From positions 496,001-560,000 of the forward strand of contig NW_027480507.1 of the NCBI RefSeq assembly GCF_051401765.1: a stretch of 64,000 nucleotides of DNA, read 5' to 3'. Under the pieces are notes generated by a model. That model saw only the letters and a program-made list of their open reading frames with translations. It was not told the DNA's origin and made no database searches. Both the position numbers and the translations under genes were made by a program. The stretch is from Calliopsis andreniformis. Taxonomy: Eukaryota > Arthropoda > Insecta > Hymenoptera > Andrenidae. Below are positions 12,401 through 26,336 of the stretch, piece after piece. Numbering within the stretch: the stretch's first letter is position 1; every line of letters begins with the position of its first letter.

Positions 12401-14070
12401 TCCATCCTCAACCCTCAATCCTCAAGCGTCAATCCTCAATCCTAAATCCTCGATCTTCACTCACCAATACTCAATCTTCAGTCCTCATACTCAATCCTCA
12501 ATTCTCAATCCCCAATCCTCAGTCCTCAATCATCAATCCTCGATACTCAATCTGCAATCCTCAATCCTCAATCCTCAATCCTCAATCATCAATCCTCAAC
12601 CCTCAATCCTCAATCCTCAATCTTCAATCCTCAATCCTCAATCACTCAATTCTCAATCCTCAATACTCAATCCTCAGACCACAAACATCAATACTCAACC
12701 CTCAGTCCTCGTCCTCAATCCACAACCCTCAATCCTCAATCCTCAATCTTCAATCATCAATATTCAAACTTCTATCCTCAATCCTCAATCCTCAATCCTC
12801 AATCCTCAATCCTCAATGTTCAATCCGCAATACCCAATCCTTAACCTTCAACCCTCTATCCTCAATCCTCAATCCTCAATCCTCAATCCTCAATCCTCAG
12901 TCCTCAAACCTCAATCCTCAATCCTCAATCCTCTATCTTCAATCCTCAATACTCAATCTTCAATCCTCAATCCTCAATCCTCAATCCTCAATCCTCAATC
13001 ATCAATCCTCAATCCTCAATACTCAATCCTCAATCCTCAATACTCATTCTTCTATCCTCAATCCTCAATCCTCAATCCTCAATCCTCAATCTTCAATCCT
13101 CAATACTCAATCTTCAATCCTCAACACTCAATCCTCAACCCTCACTACTCATTCTTCAATCCTCATTCCTCAATCCTCAATATTCAATCCTCAATACTCA
13201 ATCTTCAATCCTCAATCCTCAATCCTCAATCCTCAATCTTCATTCTTCAATCCTCAATTCGCAATCCTCAATCTTCAATCCTCAATCCTCAATCCTCAAT
13301 TCTCAATCCTCAATCCTCAATCCTCAGATCTAAAACATCAGTACTCAACTCTCAGTCCTCGTCCTCAACCCGCAACCCTCAATCCTCAATCCTCAATCTT
13401 CAATCATCAATATTCGATCTTCAATCCTCAATCCTCAATCTGCAATCGTCAATCTTCAATCCTCAATGTTCAATAAGCAATACCCAATCCTAAATCTTCA
13501 ATCCTCAATCCTCAATTCTCAATACTCAATCCTCAATCCTCAGACCTCAAACATCAATACTCAACCCTCAGCCCTCGTCCTCAATCCACAACCCTGAATC
13601 CTCAATCCTCAATCTTCAATCATCAATCTTCAATCCTCAATACTCAATCTTCAATCCTCAATCCTCAATCCTCAATCCTCAATCCTCAATACTCAACCGT
13701 CAACCTTCAATCCTCAATTCTCAATCTTCAATCCTCAATCCTCAATCCTCAATCCTCAATCCTCATTCTTCAATCCTCAATCCTCAATCCTCAACCTTCA
13801 ATCCTCAATACTCAATCTTCAATCCTCAATCCTCAATCCTCAATCCTCAATCATCATTCTTCAATCCTCAATACCCAATCCTCAATCCTCAATCCTCAAT
13901 CCTCAATATTCAATCCACAATACTCAATCTTCAATCCTCAATCCTCAATCCTCAATCCTCAGTCCTCAATCCTCAGTCATCAATCCTCAATCTTCAATCC
14001 TCAATCCTCAATCCTCAATCCTCAATCCTCATTCTTCAGTTCTCAATACCCAATCCTCAATCTTCAATCC
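12401..14070 (+). repeat. Heptamer array related to 1.47-2.6 kb
   Basis: Opens with CAAGCGTCAA, TCGATCTTCACTCACC and CTCATACTC words also found near 19213-19345. It then carries the shared 8-bp phase break near 12640 and a module beginning at 12814 with CCTTAACC words. From 13045 it follows the segment at 1470 and then that at 2170. There is no landmark TTCACAG module between 11.65 and 14.78 kb, the longest gap in the window. No gene. Confidence 0.78.
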
Positions 14071-14546
14071 TCAGTCCCCAATCCTCAATCTTCAATCCTC
14101 AACCCTCAATACTCAATCCTCAATCCTCAATCCTCAACCTTCAATCCTCAATACTCAATCTTCAATCCTCAATCCTCAATCCTCAATCCTCAATCCTCTA
14201 TCCTCAATCATCAATCCTCAATCTTCAATACTCAATCCTCAATCCTCAATCCTCAATCCTCAATACTCAACCATCAATCCTCAATTCTCAATACTCAATA
14301 GAATATCATGAATTCTCAGGATTCAATACTCAAACATCAATCCTCAAGCCTCAGCCCTCATCCTCAATCCTCAATCCTGAATCCTCAATCCTCAATATTC
14401 AATCCTCAATACTCAATCTTCAATCCTCAGTCCTCAATATTCAATCCTCAATACTTAATCTTAAATTCTCAATCCTCAATCCTCAATCCTCAATCCTCAA
14501 TCCTCGATCTTCAATTTTCAATCCTCAATACTCAATCTTCAATCCT
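14071..14546 (+). repeat. Chimeric stretch after a module switch
   Basis: Up to about 14060 the sequence follows the arrangement at 2170-2620. From about 14073 (CAGTCCCCAATCC) it follows the arrangement found near 21105-21560, including CAGGATTCAATAC, CAAGCCTCAGCCC and TACTTAATCTT words. The switch falls inside uniform TCAATCC/TCAATCT words, where pairing between non-allelic copies would be easy. No gene. Confidence 0.72.
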
Positions 14547-16309
14547 CAAACCTCAATCCTCAATCCTCAATCCTCAATCCTCAATGTTCAATCCGCAATA
14601 CCCAATCCTCAGTCTTCAATCCTCAATCCTCAGTCCTCAATCCTCAATCCTCAATCCTCAATCCTCAATCCTCAGTCCTCAAACCTCAATCCTGAATCCT
14701 CAATACTGAATCCTCAACCTTCAGCCCTCAGTCCTCAACAATCAGTTGCCAAACCTCAATCCTCAATTGAATATCATCAATTCACAGTTTTCAATACTCA
14801 ATACTCAATCTGCAATCTTCAAATCTCTATCCACAGACATCAATTCTCATCAGTCAGCCCTCAACACTCAGTCCCCAATCCTCAATCTTCAGTCCTCAAT
14901 CCTCAATCCTCAATCCACAATCCTCAATCCTCAATTCTCAATCCTCAATCCTCAGTTCTCAGTCCTCAAACCTCAATCCTCAACCCTCAGCCCTCATCCT
15001 CGATCCTCAATCCTCAATCTTCAATCCTCATTATTCATCGCACTGCCCTCAACCATCATTACTCAATACTCAATCATCAATCCTCAGTTCTCAATACTTA
15101 ATAGAATATCCTGAATTCTCAGGTTTCAATATTCAATCCACAATACTCAGTCATCAAATCTCAATACTCAAACATCAATTCTCAACACTCAATGCTCAAC
15201 CCTCAGTCCCCAATCTGCAATAATCAATCCTCAACCCCAATCCTCAATATTCAAAACACAATTCTCAGCAATCAATCCTCAATACTCAACCATCAAACCT
15301 CAATTCTCAATACTCAACAGAATATCCTGAATTCTCAGAATTCAATACTCAATCCGCAATATTCAATAATCAAACCTCAATCCCCAGACATAAATGGTGA
15401 ACACTCAATCCTCAACCATCAGTCCTCAATCTTCAATCCTCAATACTCAATCCTCAATCCTCATTCTTCAATCCTCAATACCCAATCATCAACCTTCAAT
15501 CCTCAATCCTCAATCCTCTATCCTCTGACCTAAAACATCAATACTCAACCCTCAGTCCTCGTCCTCAATCCACAACCCTCAATCCTCAATCCTCAATATT
15601 CAATCCTCATTGTCCAATCCGCAATACCCAATCCTCAATCTTCAATCCGCAATCCTCAATCCTCAATCCTCAATCCTCAATCCTCAATCCTCAATCCTCA
15701 ATCCTCAGTCCTCAAACCTCAATCCTGAATCCTCAATCCTGAATCCTCAATCTTCAGCCCTCAGTCCTCAACAATCAGTTGTCAATCCTCAATCCTCAAT
15801 AGAATATCATCAATTCACAGTTTTCAATCCTCAATCCACAATCCTCAATCTTCAATCCTCAATACTCAATCTTCAATCCTCAATCCTCAATCATCAATCC
15901 TCAATCCTCAATCCTCAATCGTCAGTCTTCAATCCTCAATACTCAATATTCAATCCTCAATCCCCAGTCGCCAATGTTGAATCCTCAATCCTCAATCCTC
16001 AATCCTCAATCCTCAACCTTCAATCCTCAATAGTCAACCTTCAATCCTCAATCCTCAATCCTCAATCCTCAATCCTCAATCCTCAATCATCAATCCTCAA
16101 TCTTCAATACTCAATCCTCAATCCTCAATCCTCAATCCTCAATCCTCAATACTCAACCATCAGTCCTCAATTCTCAATACTCAACAGAATATCCTGAATT
16201 CTCAGTATTCAATACTCAAACATCAATCCTCAACCCTCAGCCCTCATCCACAATCCTCAATCCTCAATCCTCAATCCTCAATCCTCAATATTCAATCCTC
16301 AATACTCAA
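14547..16309 (+). repeat. Duplicated 1.77-kb segment, copy 2 (partner 3513-5283)
   Basis: Near-identical to the partner. Differences seen are the TTCTCATCAG against TTCACATCAG spelling, a single-base loss near 15230, one heptamer fewer near 15690, and GTTGAATCC against GTTCAATCC near 15976. The single-base loss shifts the forward frame yet leaves the region open, because all three forward frames are equivalent. That argues against translation constraint. Confidence 0.88.
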
Positions 16310-17870
16310 TCTTCAATCTTCAATACTCAGTCCTCAATCCTCAATCCTAAATCCTCAGTCCTCAGACCTCAATCCTGAATCCTCAATCCTGAATCCTCAA
16401 TCTTCAGCCCTCAGTCCTCAACAATGGGTTGTCAATCCTCAATCCTCAATTGAATATCATCAATTCACAGTTATCAATACTCAGTACTCAATCTGCAATC
16501 TTCAAATCTCTATCCACAAGCATCAATTCTCATCAGTCAGCCATCAACACTCAGTCCCTAATCCTCAATCTTCAGTCCTCAATCCTCAATCCTCAATCCA
16601 CAATACTCAATCCTCAATTCTCAATCCTCAATCCTCAGTTCTCAGTCCTCAAACCTCAATCCTCAACCCTCAGCCCTCATCCTCGATCCTCAATTCTCAA
16701 TCCTCAATCCTCATTATTCATCGCACTGCTCTCAACCATCATTACTCAATACTCAATCATCAATACTCAATTCTCAATACTTAATAGAATATCCTGAATT
16801 CTCAGGTTTCAATATTCAATCCACAATACTGAATCATCGAATCTCAATCCTCAAACATCAATTCTCAACACTCAATGGTCAACCATCAGTCCCCAATCTT
16901 CAATAATCAATCCTCAATCCCCAATCCTCAATATTCAACACACAATTCTCAGCAATCAATCCCCAATACTCAACCATCAAACCTCAATTCTCAATACTCA
17001 ATAGAATATCCTGAATTCTCAGGATTCAATACTCAATCCGCAATATTCAATAATCAAACCTCAATTCTCAAACATAAATGGTGATCACTCAATCCTCAAC
17101 CATCAGTCCTCAATCTTCAATCCTCAATCCTCTATCCTCAATCCTAAAGAGTCAATAATCAATCCTCAATCCTCAACCTTCAATCCTCAGTCCTCAAACC
17201 TCAATCCCGAATCCTCAACACTGAATCCTCAATCTTCATCCCTCAGTCCTCAACGATCAATTGTCAATCCAGAACCCTCAATGGAATATCCTCAATTCAC
17301 AGTTTTCAATCCTCAATCTACAATCCTCAATTTTCAATCCTCAATACTCAATCTTCAATCCTCAATCCTCAATCATCAATCCTCAATCCTCAATCCTCAA
17401 TCGTCAGTCTTCAATCCTCAATACTCAATCTTCAATCCTCAATCCCCAGTCGTCAATGTTCAATCCTTAATGCTCAATCCTCAATCCTCAATCCTCAATA
17501 TTCAATCCTCAATACTCAACCTTCAATCCTCAATCCTCAATCCTCAATCCTCAATCCTCTATCCTCAGTCCTCGTTCCCAATCCACAACCCTCAATCCTC
17601 AATCCTCAATCTTCAATTGTCAATATTCAATTGTCAATATTCAATCTTCAATCCTCAATGCTCGTTCCTCAATCCTCAATCCTCAATCCTCAATGTTCAA
17701 TCCGCAATACCCAATCCTCAATCTTCAATCATCAATCCACAATCCTCAATCCTCAATCCTCAATCCTCAATCCTCAATCCTCAGTCCTCAAACCTCAATA
17801 CTTAATCCTCAACCCTGAATCCTCAATCTTCAGCCCACAGTCCTCAACAATCAGTTGTCAATTCTAAATC
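16310..17870 (+). repeat. Variant CATCGCACTGC / AAATGGTGATCAC module and following array
   Basis: Carries a diverged version of the 3712-4370 module, with CAGTTATCAATAC, CACTGCTCTC and ATAAATGGTGATCAC spellings, and a perfect inverted repeat at 17008-17025. It is followed by a short AAAGAGTCAATAATC patch and by a module with ATGGAATATCC (about 17281), shared with 48635. The latter contains TCGTTCCCAATCC and a doubled CAATTGTCAATATTC word near 17613-17640. No gene. Confidence 0.76.
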
Positions 17871-20850
17871 CTCAATAGAATATCCTCAATTCACAGTTTT
17901 CAGTACTCAATACCCAATCTGCAATCTTCCAAACTCTATCCACGAACATCAATTCTCATCACTCAACCCTCAACACTCAGTCCCCAATCCTCAATATTCA
18001 GTCCTCAATCCTCAATCCTCAATCCACAATCCTCAATCTTCAATCCTCAAAACTCAATCTTCAATCCTCAATCCTCAATCCTCAATCCTCAATCCTCAAT
18101 CTTCAATCCTCAATAATCAATCTTCAATCCTCAACCCTCAATCCTCAATCCTCAGTCCTCAATCCTCAGTCATCAATCCTCAATTTTCAATACTCAATCC
18201 TCAATCCTCAATCATCAATCCTCAATCCTCAATCCTCATTCTTCAATCCTCAATACCCAATCCTCAATCTTCAATCCTCAATCCTCAATCCTCAATTCTC
18301 AATCCTCAATCCTCAATCCTCAGACCTCAAACATCAATACTCAACCCTCAGTCCTCGTCCTCAATCCACAACCCTCAATCCTCAATCCTCAATCTTCAAT
18401 CATCAATATTCAATCTTCAATCCTCAATCCTCAATCCTCAATCGTCAATCCTCTATCCTCAATGTTCAATACGCAATACCCAATCCTCAATCTTCATTCC
18501 TCAATCCTCAATTCTCAATCCTCAATCCTCAATCCTCAGCCCTCAAACCTCAATCCCGAATCCACAGTCCTGAATCCTCAATCTTCAGCCCTCAGTCCTC
18601 AACAATCAGTTGTCAATCCTCAATCATCAATAGAATATCATCAATTCACAGTTTTCAATCCTCAATCCACAATCCTCAACCTTCAATCCTCAATACTCAA
18701 TCTTCAATCCTCAATCCTCAATCATCAATCCTCAATCCTCAATCCTCAATCGTCAGTCTTCAATCCTCAATACTCAATCTTCAATCCTCAATCCCCAGTC
18801 GCCAATGTTCAATCCTCAATGCTCAATCCTCAATCCTCAATCCTCAATATTCAATCCTCAATACTCAACCTTCAATCCTCAATCCTCAATCCTCAATCCT
18901 CAATCCTCAATCGTCAGTCTTCAATCCTCAATACTCAATCTTCAATCCTCAATCCCCAGTCGTCAATGTTCAATCCTCAATGCTCAATCCTCAATCCTCA
19001 ATCCTCAATATTCAATCCTCAATACTCAACCTTCAATCCTCAATCCTCAATCCTCAATCCTCAATCCTCAATCGTCAGTCTTCAATCCTCAATACTCAAT
19101 CTTCAATCCTCAATCCCCAGTCGTCAATGTTCAATCCTCAATGCTCAATCCTCAATCCTCAATCTTCAATACTCAATACTCAATTTTCAATCCTCAATCC
19201 TCAATCCTCAATCTTCAAACGTCAATCCTCACTCCACAATCCTCAATCCTCAATCCTCAGTCCTCAATCCTCAAACCTGAATCCTCAATCCTCAATACTA
19301 AATCCTCGATCTTCACTCACCAATACTCAATCTTCAGTCCTCATACTCAATCCTCAATTCTCAATCCCCAATCCTCAATCCTCAATCCTCAATCCTCAAT
19401 CGTCAGTCTTCAATCCTCAATTCTCAATCTTCAATCCTCAATACTCAATCTTCAATCCTCAATACTCAATCTTCAATCCTCAATCCTCAATCCTCAATCC
19501 TCAATCCTCAATCCTCAACCGTCAATCTTCAATCCTCAATTCTCAATCTTCAAACCTCAATCCTCAATCCTCAATCCTCAATCCTCATTCTTCAATCCTC
19601 AATCCTCAATTCTCAATCCTCAATCCTCAATCCTCAATCCTCAATCCTCAATCCTCAATCCTCAGTCCTCAAACCTCAATACTTAATCCTCAACCCTGAA
19701 TCCTCAATCTTCAGCCCTCAGTCCTCAACAATCAGTTGTCAATTCTAAATCCTAAATAGAATATCCTCAATTCACAGTTTTCAATACTCAATACTCAATC
19801 TGCAATCTTCCAAACTCTATCCACGAACATCAATTCTCATCACTCAACCCTCAACACTCAGTCCCCAATCCTCAATATTCAGTCCTCAATCCTCAATCCT
19901 CAATCCACAATCCTCAATCTTCAATCCTCAAAACTCAATCTTCAACCCTCAATCCTCAATCCTCAATCCTCAATCCTCAATCTTCAATCCTCAATAATCA
20001 ATCTTCAATCCTCAACCCTCAATCCTCAATCCTCAGTCCTCAATCCTCAGTCATCAATAATCAATTTTCAATACTCAATCCTCAATCCTCAATCATCAAT
20101 CCTCAATCCTCAATCCTCATTCTTCAATCCTCAATACCCAATCCTCAATCTTCAATCCTCAATCCTCAATCCTCAATTCTCAATCCTCAATCCTCAATCC
20201 TCAGACCTCAAACATCAATACTCAACCCTCAGTCCTCGTCCTCAATCCACAACCCTCAATCCTCAATCCTCAATCTTCAATCATCAATATTCAATCTTCA
20301 ATCCTCAATCCTCAATCCTCAATCGTCAATCCTCTATCCTCAATGTTCAATACGCAATACCCAATCCTCAATCTTCATTCCTCAATCCTCAATTCTCAAT
20401 ACTCAATCCTCAATCCTCAGCCCTCAAACCTCAATCCCGAATCCTCAGTCCTGAATCCTCAATCTTCAGCCCTCAGTACTCAACAATCAGTTGTCAATCC
20501 TCAATCATCAATAGAATATCATCAATTCACAGTTTTCAATCCTCAATCCACAATCCTCAATCTTCAATCCTCAATACTCAATCTTCAATCCTCAATCCTC
20601 AATCATCAATCCTCAATCCTCAATCCTCAATCGTCAGTCTTCAATCCTCAATACTCAATCTTCAATCCTCAATCCCCAGTCGTCAATGTTCAATCCTCAA
20701 TGCTCAATCCTCAATCCTCAATCGTCAATATTCAATCCTCAATACTCAACCTTCAATCCTCAATCCTCAATCCTCAATCCTAAATCCTCAGTCCTCAAAC
20801 CTCAATCCTGAATCCTCAATCCTGAATCCTCAATCTTCAGCCCTCAGTCC
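17871..20850 (+). repeat. Tandem higher-order repeat, period about 1.88 kb
   Basis: The landmark module at about 17889 and the TACGCAATACC module at 18462 recur at about 19770 and 20343, a spacing near 1881 bp. The order inside each copy is: landmark words; the AAAACTCAATC words; CAATAATCAATC; CAGTCATC; the CAGACCTC...TCGTCC module; TACGCAATACC; CCCGAATCC; CCCCAGTCG. The first copy is lengthened by a 161-bp triplication (18751-19233) and by a block with CAAACGTCAATCC and TCGATCTTCACTCACC words. The second copy lacks these but is otherwise nearly identical. No gene. Confidence 0.82.
18751..19233 (+). repeat. 161-bp unit repeated in tandem (three starts)
   Basis: The word CGTCAGTCTTC starts at 18751, 18912 and 19073, exactly 161 bp (23 heptamers) apart each time. 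Each is followed by the same series CCCCAGTCG(C/T)CAATG, AATGCTCAATCC and AATATTCAATCC. The third copy diverges after about 19160, where CAATACTCAATACTC replaces the usual words. Copies 1 and 2 differ by a GCC/GTC spelling, so the triplication is young. Elsewhere this unit is single. Confidence 0.88.
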
Positions 20851-21689
20851 TCAACAATGGGTTGTCAATCCTCAATCCTCAATAGAATATCCTCAATTCA
20901 CAGTTTTCAATACTCAATACTCAATCTGCAACATTCCAAGCTCTTTCCACAAACATCAATTCTCATCACTCAACCCTCAAGACTCAGTCCTCAACGTTCA
21001 ATCCTCAATACTCAATTCTCAATATTCAATCCTCAATACTGAATCTTCAATCCTCAATCCTCAATCCTCAATCCTCAATCCTCAATCCTCAATCTTCAAT
21101 CCTCAGTCCCCAATCCTCAATCTTCAATCCTCAACCCTCAATACTCAATCCTCAATCCTCAATCCTCAACCTTCAATCCTCAATACTCAATCTTCAATCC
21201 TCAATCCTCAATCCTTTAATCCTCAATCCTCTATCCTCAATCATCAATCCTCAATCTTCAATACTCAATCCTCAATCCTCAATCCTCAATCCTCAATACT
21301 CAACCATCAATCCTCAATTCTCAATACTCAATAGAATATCATGAATTCTCAGGATTCAATACTCAAACATCAATCCTCAAGCCTCAGCCCTCATCCTCAA
21401 TCCTGAATCCTGAATCCTCAATCCTCAATATTCAATCCTCAATACTCAATCTTCAATCCTCAATCCTCAATATTCAATCCTCAATACTTAATCTTCAATT
21501 CTCAATCCTCAATCCTCAATCCTCAATCCTCAATCCTCGATCCTCAATTTTCAATCCTCAATACTCAATCTTCAATCCTCAAACCTCAATCCTCAATCCT
21601 CAATCCTCAATCCTCAATGTTCAATCCGCAATACCCAATCCTCAGTCTTCAATCCTCAATCCTCAGTCCTCAATCCTCAATCCTCAATC
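20851..21689 (+). repeat. TGGGTTG module and CATGAATTCTCAGG stretch
   Basis: Begins with the TGGGTTGTC / CATTCCAAGCTCTTTCC module and runs through CAGTCCCCAATCC and an 8-bp word (CCTTTAATCC near 21214). It continues to AATATCATGAATTCTCAGG (about 21335), CAAGCCTCAGCCC and CAGTCTTCAATCC words. The same order is seen at 23806-24560 and 28453-29280. No gene. Confidence 0.76.
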
Positions 21690-24600
21690 CTCAATCCTCA
21701 ATGTTCAATCCGCAATACCCAATCCTCAATCTTCAATACTCAATCCTCAATCCTCAATCCTCAATCCTCAATACTCAACCATCAATTCTCAATTCTCAAT
21801 ACTCAATAGAATATCCTGAATTCTCAGGATTCAATACACAAACATCAATCCTCAAACCTCAGCCCTCATCCTCAATCCTCAATCCTCAATCCTCAATCCT
21901 CAATATTCAATCCTCAATACTCAACCTTCAATTCTCAATCCTCAATCCTCAACCCTCAGTCCTCAATCCTCAGTCATCAATCCTCAATCTTCAATACTCA
22001 ACCCTCAATCCTCAATCATCAATCCTCAATCCTCAATCCTTATTCTTCAATCCTCACTACCCAATCCTCAATCTTCAATCCTCAATCCTCAACCCTCAAT
22101 TCTCAATCCTCAATCCTCAATCCTCAGACCTCAGACATCAATACTCAACCCTCAGTCCTCGTCCTCTATCCACAACCCTCAAACCTCAATCCTCAATCTT
22201 CAATCATCAATATTCAATCTTCAATCCTCAATCCTCAATCCTCAATAGTCAATCCTCTATCCTCAATGTTCCATACGCAATACCCAATCCTCAATCTTCA
22301 TTCCTCAATCTTCAATTCTCAATCCTCAATCCTCAATCCTCAGACATCAAACAACATTACTCAACCCTCAGTCCTCGTCCTCAATCCACAACACTCAATC
22401 CTCAATCCTCAATATTCAATCATCAATATTCAACCTTCAATCCTCAATCCGCAATCCTCCATCCTCAATCCTCAATCCTCAATGTTCAATCCGCAATACC
22501 CAATCCTCAGTCTTCAATCCTCAATCCTCAGTCCTCAATCCTCAATCCTCAATCCTCAATCCTCAATCCTCAGTCCTCAAACCTCAATCCTGAATCCTCA
22601 ATCCTGAATCCTCAACCTTCAGCCCTCAGTCCTCAACAATCAGTTGCCAAATCTCAATCCTCAATTGAATATCATCAATTCACAGTTTTCAATACTCAAT
22701 CCTCAATCTGCAATCTTCAAATCTCTATCCACAGACATCAATTCTCATCAGTCAGCCCTCAACACTCAGTCCCCAATCTTCAATCTTCAGTCCTCAATCC
22801 TCAATCCTCAATCCACAATCCTCAATCCTCAATTCTCAAACCTCAATCCTCAGTTCTCAGTCCTCAAACCTCAATCCTCAACCCTCAGCCCTCATCCTCG
22901 ATCCTCAATCCTCAATCTTCAATCCTCATTATTCATCGCACTGCCCTCAACCATCATTACTCAATACTCAATCATCAATCCTCAGTTCTCAATACTTAAT
23001 AGAATATCCTGAATTCTCAGGTTTCAATATTCAATCCACAATACTCAGTCATCAAATCTCAATACTCAAACATCAATTCTCAACACTCAATGCTCAACCC
23101 TCAGTCCCCAATCTGCAATAATCAATCCTCAATCCCCAATCCTCAATATTCAAAACACAATTCTCAGCAATCAATCCTCAATACTCAACCATCAAACCTC
23201 AATTCTCAATACTCAACAGAATATCCTGAATTCTCAGAATTCAATACTCAATCCGCAATATTCAATAATCAAACCTCAATCCCCAGACATAAATGGTGAA
23301 CACTCAATCCTCAACCATCAGTCCTCAATCTTCAATCCTCAATCCTCAATCCTCAATCCTCATTCTTCAATCCTCAATACCCAATCATCAACCTTCAATC
23401 CTCAATCCTCAATCCTCTATCCTCTGACCTAAAACATCAATACTCAACCCTCAGTCCTCGTCCTCAATCCACAACCATCAATCCTCAATCCTCAATATTC
23501 AATCCTCATTGTCCAATCCGCAATACCCAATCCTCAATCTTCAATCCGCAATCCTCAATCCTCAATCCTCAATCCTCAATCGTCAGTCTTCAATCCTCAA
23601 TACTCAATCTTCAATCCTCAATCCCCAGTCGTCAATGTTCAATCCTCAATGCTCAATCCTCAATCCTCAATCGTCAATATTCAATCCTCAATACTCAACC
23701 TTCAATCCTCAATCCTCAATCCTCAATCCTAAATCCTCAGTCCTCAAACCTCAATCCTGAATCCTCAATCCTGAATCCTCAATCTTCAGCCCTCAGTCCT
23801 CAACAATGGGTTGTCAATCCTCAATCCTCAATAGAATATCCTCAATTCACAGTTTTCAATACTCAATACTCAATCTGCAACATTCCAAGCTCTTTCCACA
23901 AACATCAATTCTCATCACTCAACCCTCAAGACTCAGTCCTCAACGTTCAATCCTCAATACTCAATTCTCAATATTCAATCCTCAATAGTGAATCTTCAAT
24001 CCTCAATCCTCAATCCTCAATCCTCAATCCTCAATCCTCAACCTTCAATCCTCAATACTCAATCTTCAATCCTCAATCCTCAATCCTTTAATCCTCAATC
24101 CTCTATCCTCAATCATCAATCCTCAATCTTCAATACTCAATCCTCAATCCTCAATCCTCAATCCTCAATACTCAACCATCAATCCTCAATTCTCAATACT
24201 CAATAGAATATCATGAATTCTCAGGATTCAATACTCAAACATCAATCCTCAAGCCTCAGCCCTCATCCTCAATCCTCAATCCTGAATCCTCAATCCTCAA
24301 TATTCAATCCTCAATACTCAATCTTCAATCCTCAATCCTCAATATTCAATCCTCAATACTTAATCTTCAATTCTCAATCCTCAATCCTCAATCCTCAATC
24401 CTCAATCCTCGATCCTCAATTTTCAATCCTCAATACTCAATCTTCAATCCTCAAACCTCAATCCTCAATCCTCAATCCTCAATCCTCAATGTTCAATCCG
24501 CAATACCCAATCCTCAGTCTTCAATCCTCAATCCTCAGTCCTCAATCCTCAATCCTCAATCCTCAATCCTCAATCCTCAGTCCTCAAACCTCAATCCTGA

Positions 24601-25790
24601 ATCCTCAATCCTGAATCCTCAACCTTCAGCCCTCAGTCCTCAACAATCAGCTGCCAAACCTCAATCCTCAATTGAATATCATCAATTCACAGTTTTCAAT
24701 ACTCAATACTCAATCTGCAATCTTCAAATCTCTATCCACAGACATCAATTCTCATCAGTCAGCCCTCAACACTCAGTCCCCAATCCTCAATCTTCAGTCC
24801 TCAATCCTCAATCCTCAATCCACAATCCTCAATCCTCAATTCTCAATCCTCAATCCTCAGTTCTCAGTCCTCAAACCTCAATCCTCAACCCTCAGCCCTC
24901 ATCCTCGATCCTCAATCCTCAATCTTCAATCCTCATTATTCATCGCACTGCCCTCAACCATCATTACTCAATACTCAATCATCAATCCTCAGTTCTCAAT
25001 ACTTAATAGAATATCCTGAATTCTCAGGTTTCAATATTCAATCCACAATACTCAGTCATCAAATCTCAATACTCAAACATCAATTCTCAACACTCAATGC
25101 TCAACCCTCAGTCCCCAATCTGCAATAATCAATCCTCAATCCCCAATCCTCAATATTCAAAACACAATTCTCAGCAATCAATCCTCAATACTCAACCATC
25201 AAACCTCAATTCTCAATACTCAACAGAATATCCTGAATTCTCAGAATTCAATACTTAATCCGCAATATTCAATAATCAAACCTCAATCCCCAAACATAAA
25301 TGGTGAACACTCAATCCTCAACCATCAGTCCTCAATCTTCAATCCTCAATCCTCAATCCTCAACCCTCAAGACTCAATACTCAATCCTCAATCCTCAATC
25401 CTCAAGAGTCAATACTCAATCCTCAATCCTCAATCCTCATTCTTCAATCCTCAATCCTCAATCCTCAATCTTCAATCCTCAATACTCAATCTTCAATCCT
25501 CAATCCTCAATCCTCAATCCTCAATCCTCATTCTTCAATCCTCAATACCCAATCATCAACCTTCAATCCTCAATCCTCAATCCTCAATTCTCAATCCTCA
25601 ATCCTCTATCCTCTGACCTAAAACATCAATACTCAACCCTCAGTCCTCGTCCTCAATCCACAACCCTCAATCCTCAATCCTCAATATTCAATCCTCATTG
25701 TCCAATCCGCAATACCCAATCCTCAATCTTCAATCCGCAATCCTCAATCCTCAATCCTCAATCCTCAATCCTCAATCCTCAATCCTCAAT
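21690..25790 (+). repeat. Duplicated segment of about 4.1 kb, copy 1 (partner 26337-30350)
   Basis: Matches the partner at offset 4647 from about 21700 to 24000, then at 4724 after the partner gains about 77 bp near 28680-28760. A stretch of about 150 bp (25361-25515) is present only in this copy. Shared rare spellings include CATTACTCAACCC, GTTCCATACGC, CAGTTGCCAAATC (22641 and 27288) and CAGCTGCC (24649 and 29373). The segment contains two copies of the 0.8-kb CATCGCACTGCCC module, starting at 22644 and 24651. No gene. Confidence 0.88.
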
Positions 25791-26336
25791 CCTCAGTCCT
25801 CAAACCTCAATCCTGAATCCTCAATCCTGAATCCTCAATCTTCAGCCCTCAGTCCTCAACAATCAGTCGTCAATCCTCAATCCTCAATAGAATATCATCA
25901 ATTCACAGTTTTCAATCCTCAATCCACAATCCTCAATCTTCAATCCTCAATACTCAATCTTCAATCCTCAATCCTCAATCATCAATCCTCAATCCTCAAT
26001 CCTCAATCGTCATTCTTCAATCCTCAATACTCAATCTTCAATCCTCAATCCCCAGTCGTCAACGTTCAATCCTCAATGCTCAATCCTCAATCCTCAATCC
26101 TCAATATTCAATCCTCAATACTCAACCTTCAATCCTCAATCCTCAATCCTCAATCCTCAATCCTCAATCCTCAATTCTCAATCATCAATCCTCAATCTTC
26201 GATTCTCAATCCTCAATCCTCAATCCTCAATCCTCAGTCCTCGTCCTCAATCCACAACCCTCAATCCTCAATCCTCAATCTTCAATCATCAATATTCAAT
26301 CTTCAATCCCCAATGCTCATTCCTCAATCCTCAATC
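25791..26336 (+). repeat. Array linking the two 4.1-kb copies
   Basis: A landmark module (about 25900) is followed by CGTCATTCTTC, CCCCAGTCGTCAACG, TCGATTC and AATGCTCATTCC words. It closely resembles 31050-31540 and 58770-59240, and it leads without a break into the second 4.1-kb copy. No gene. Confidence 0.76.
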
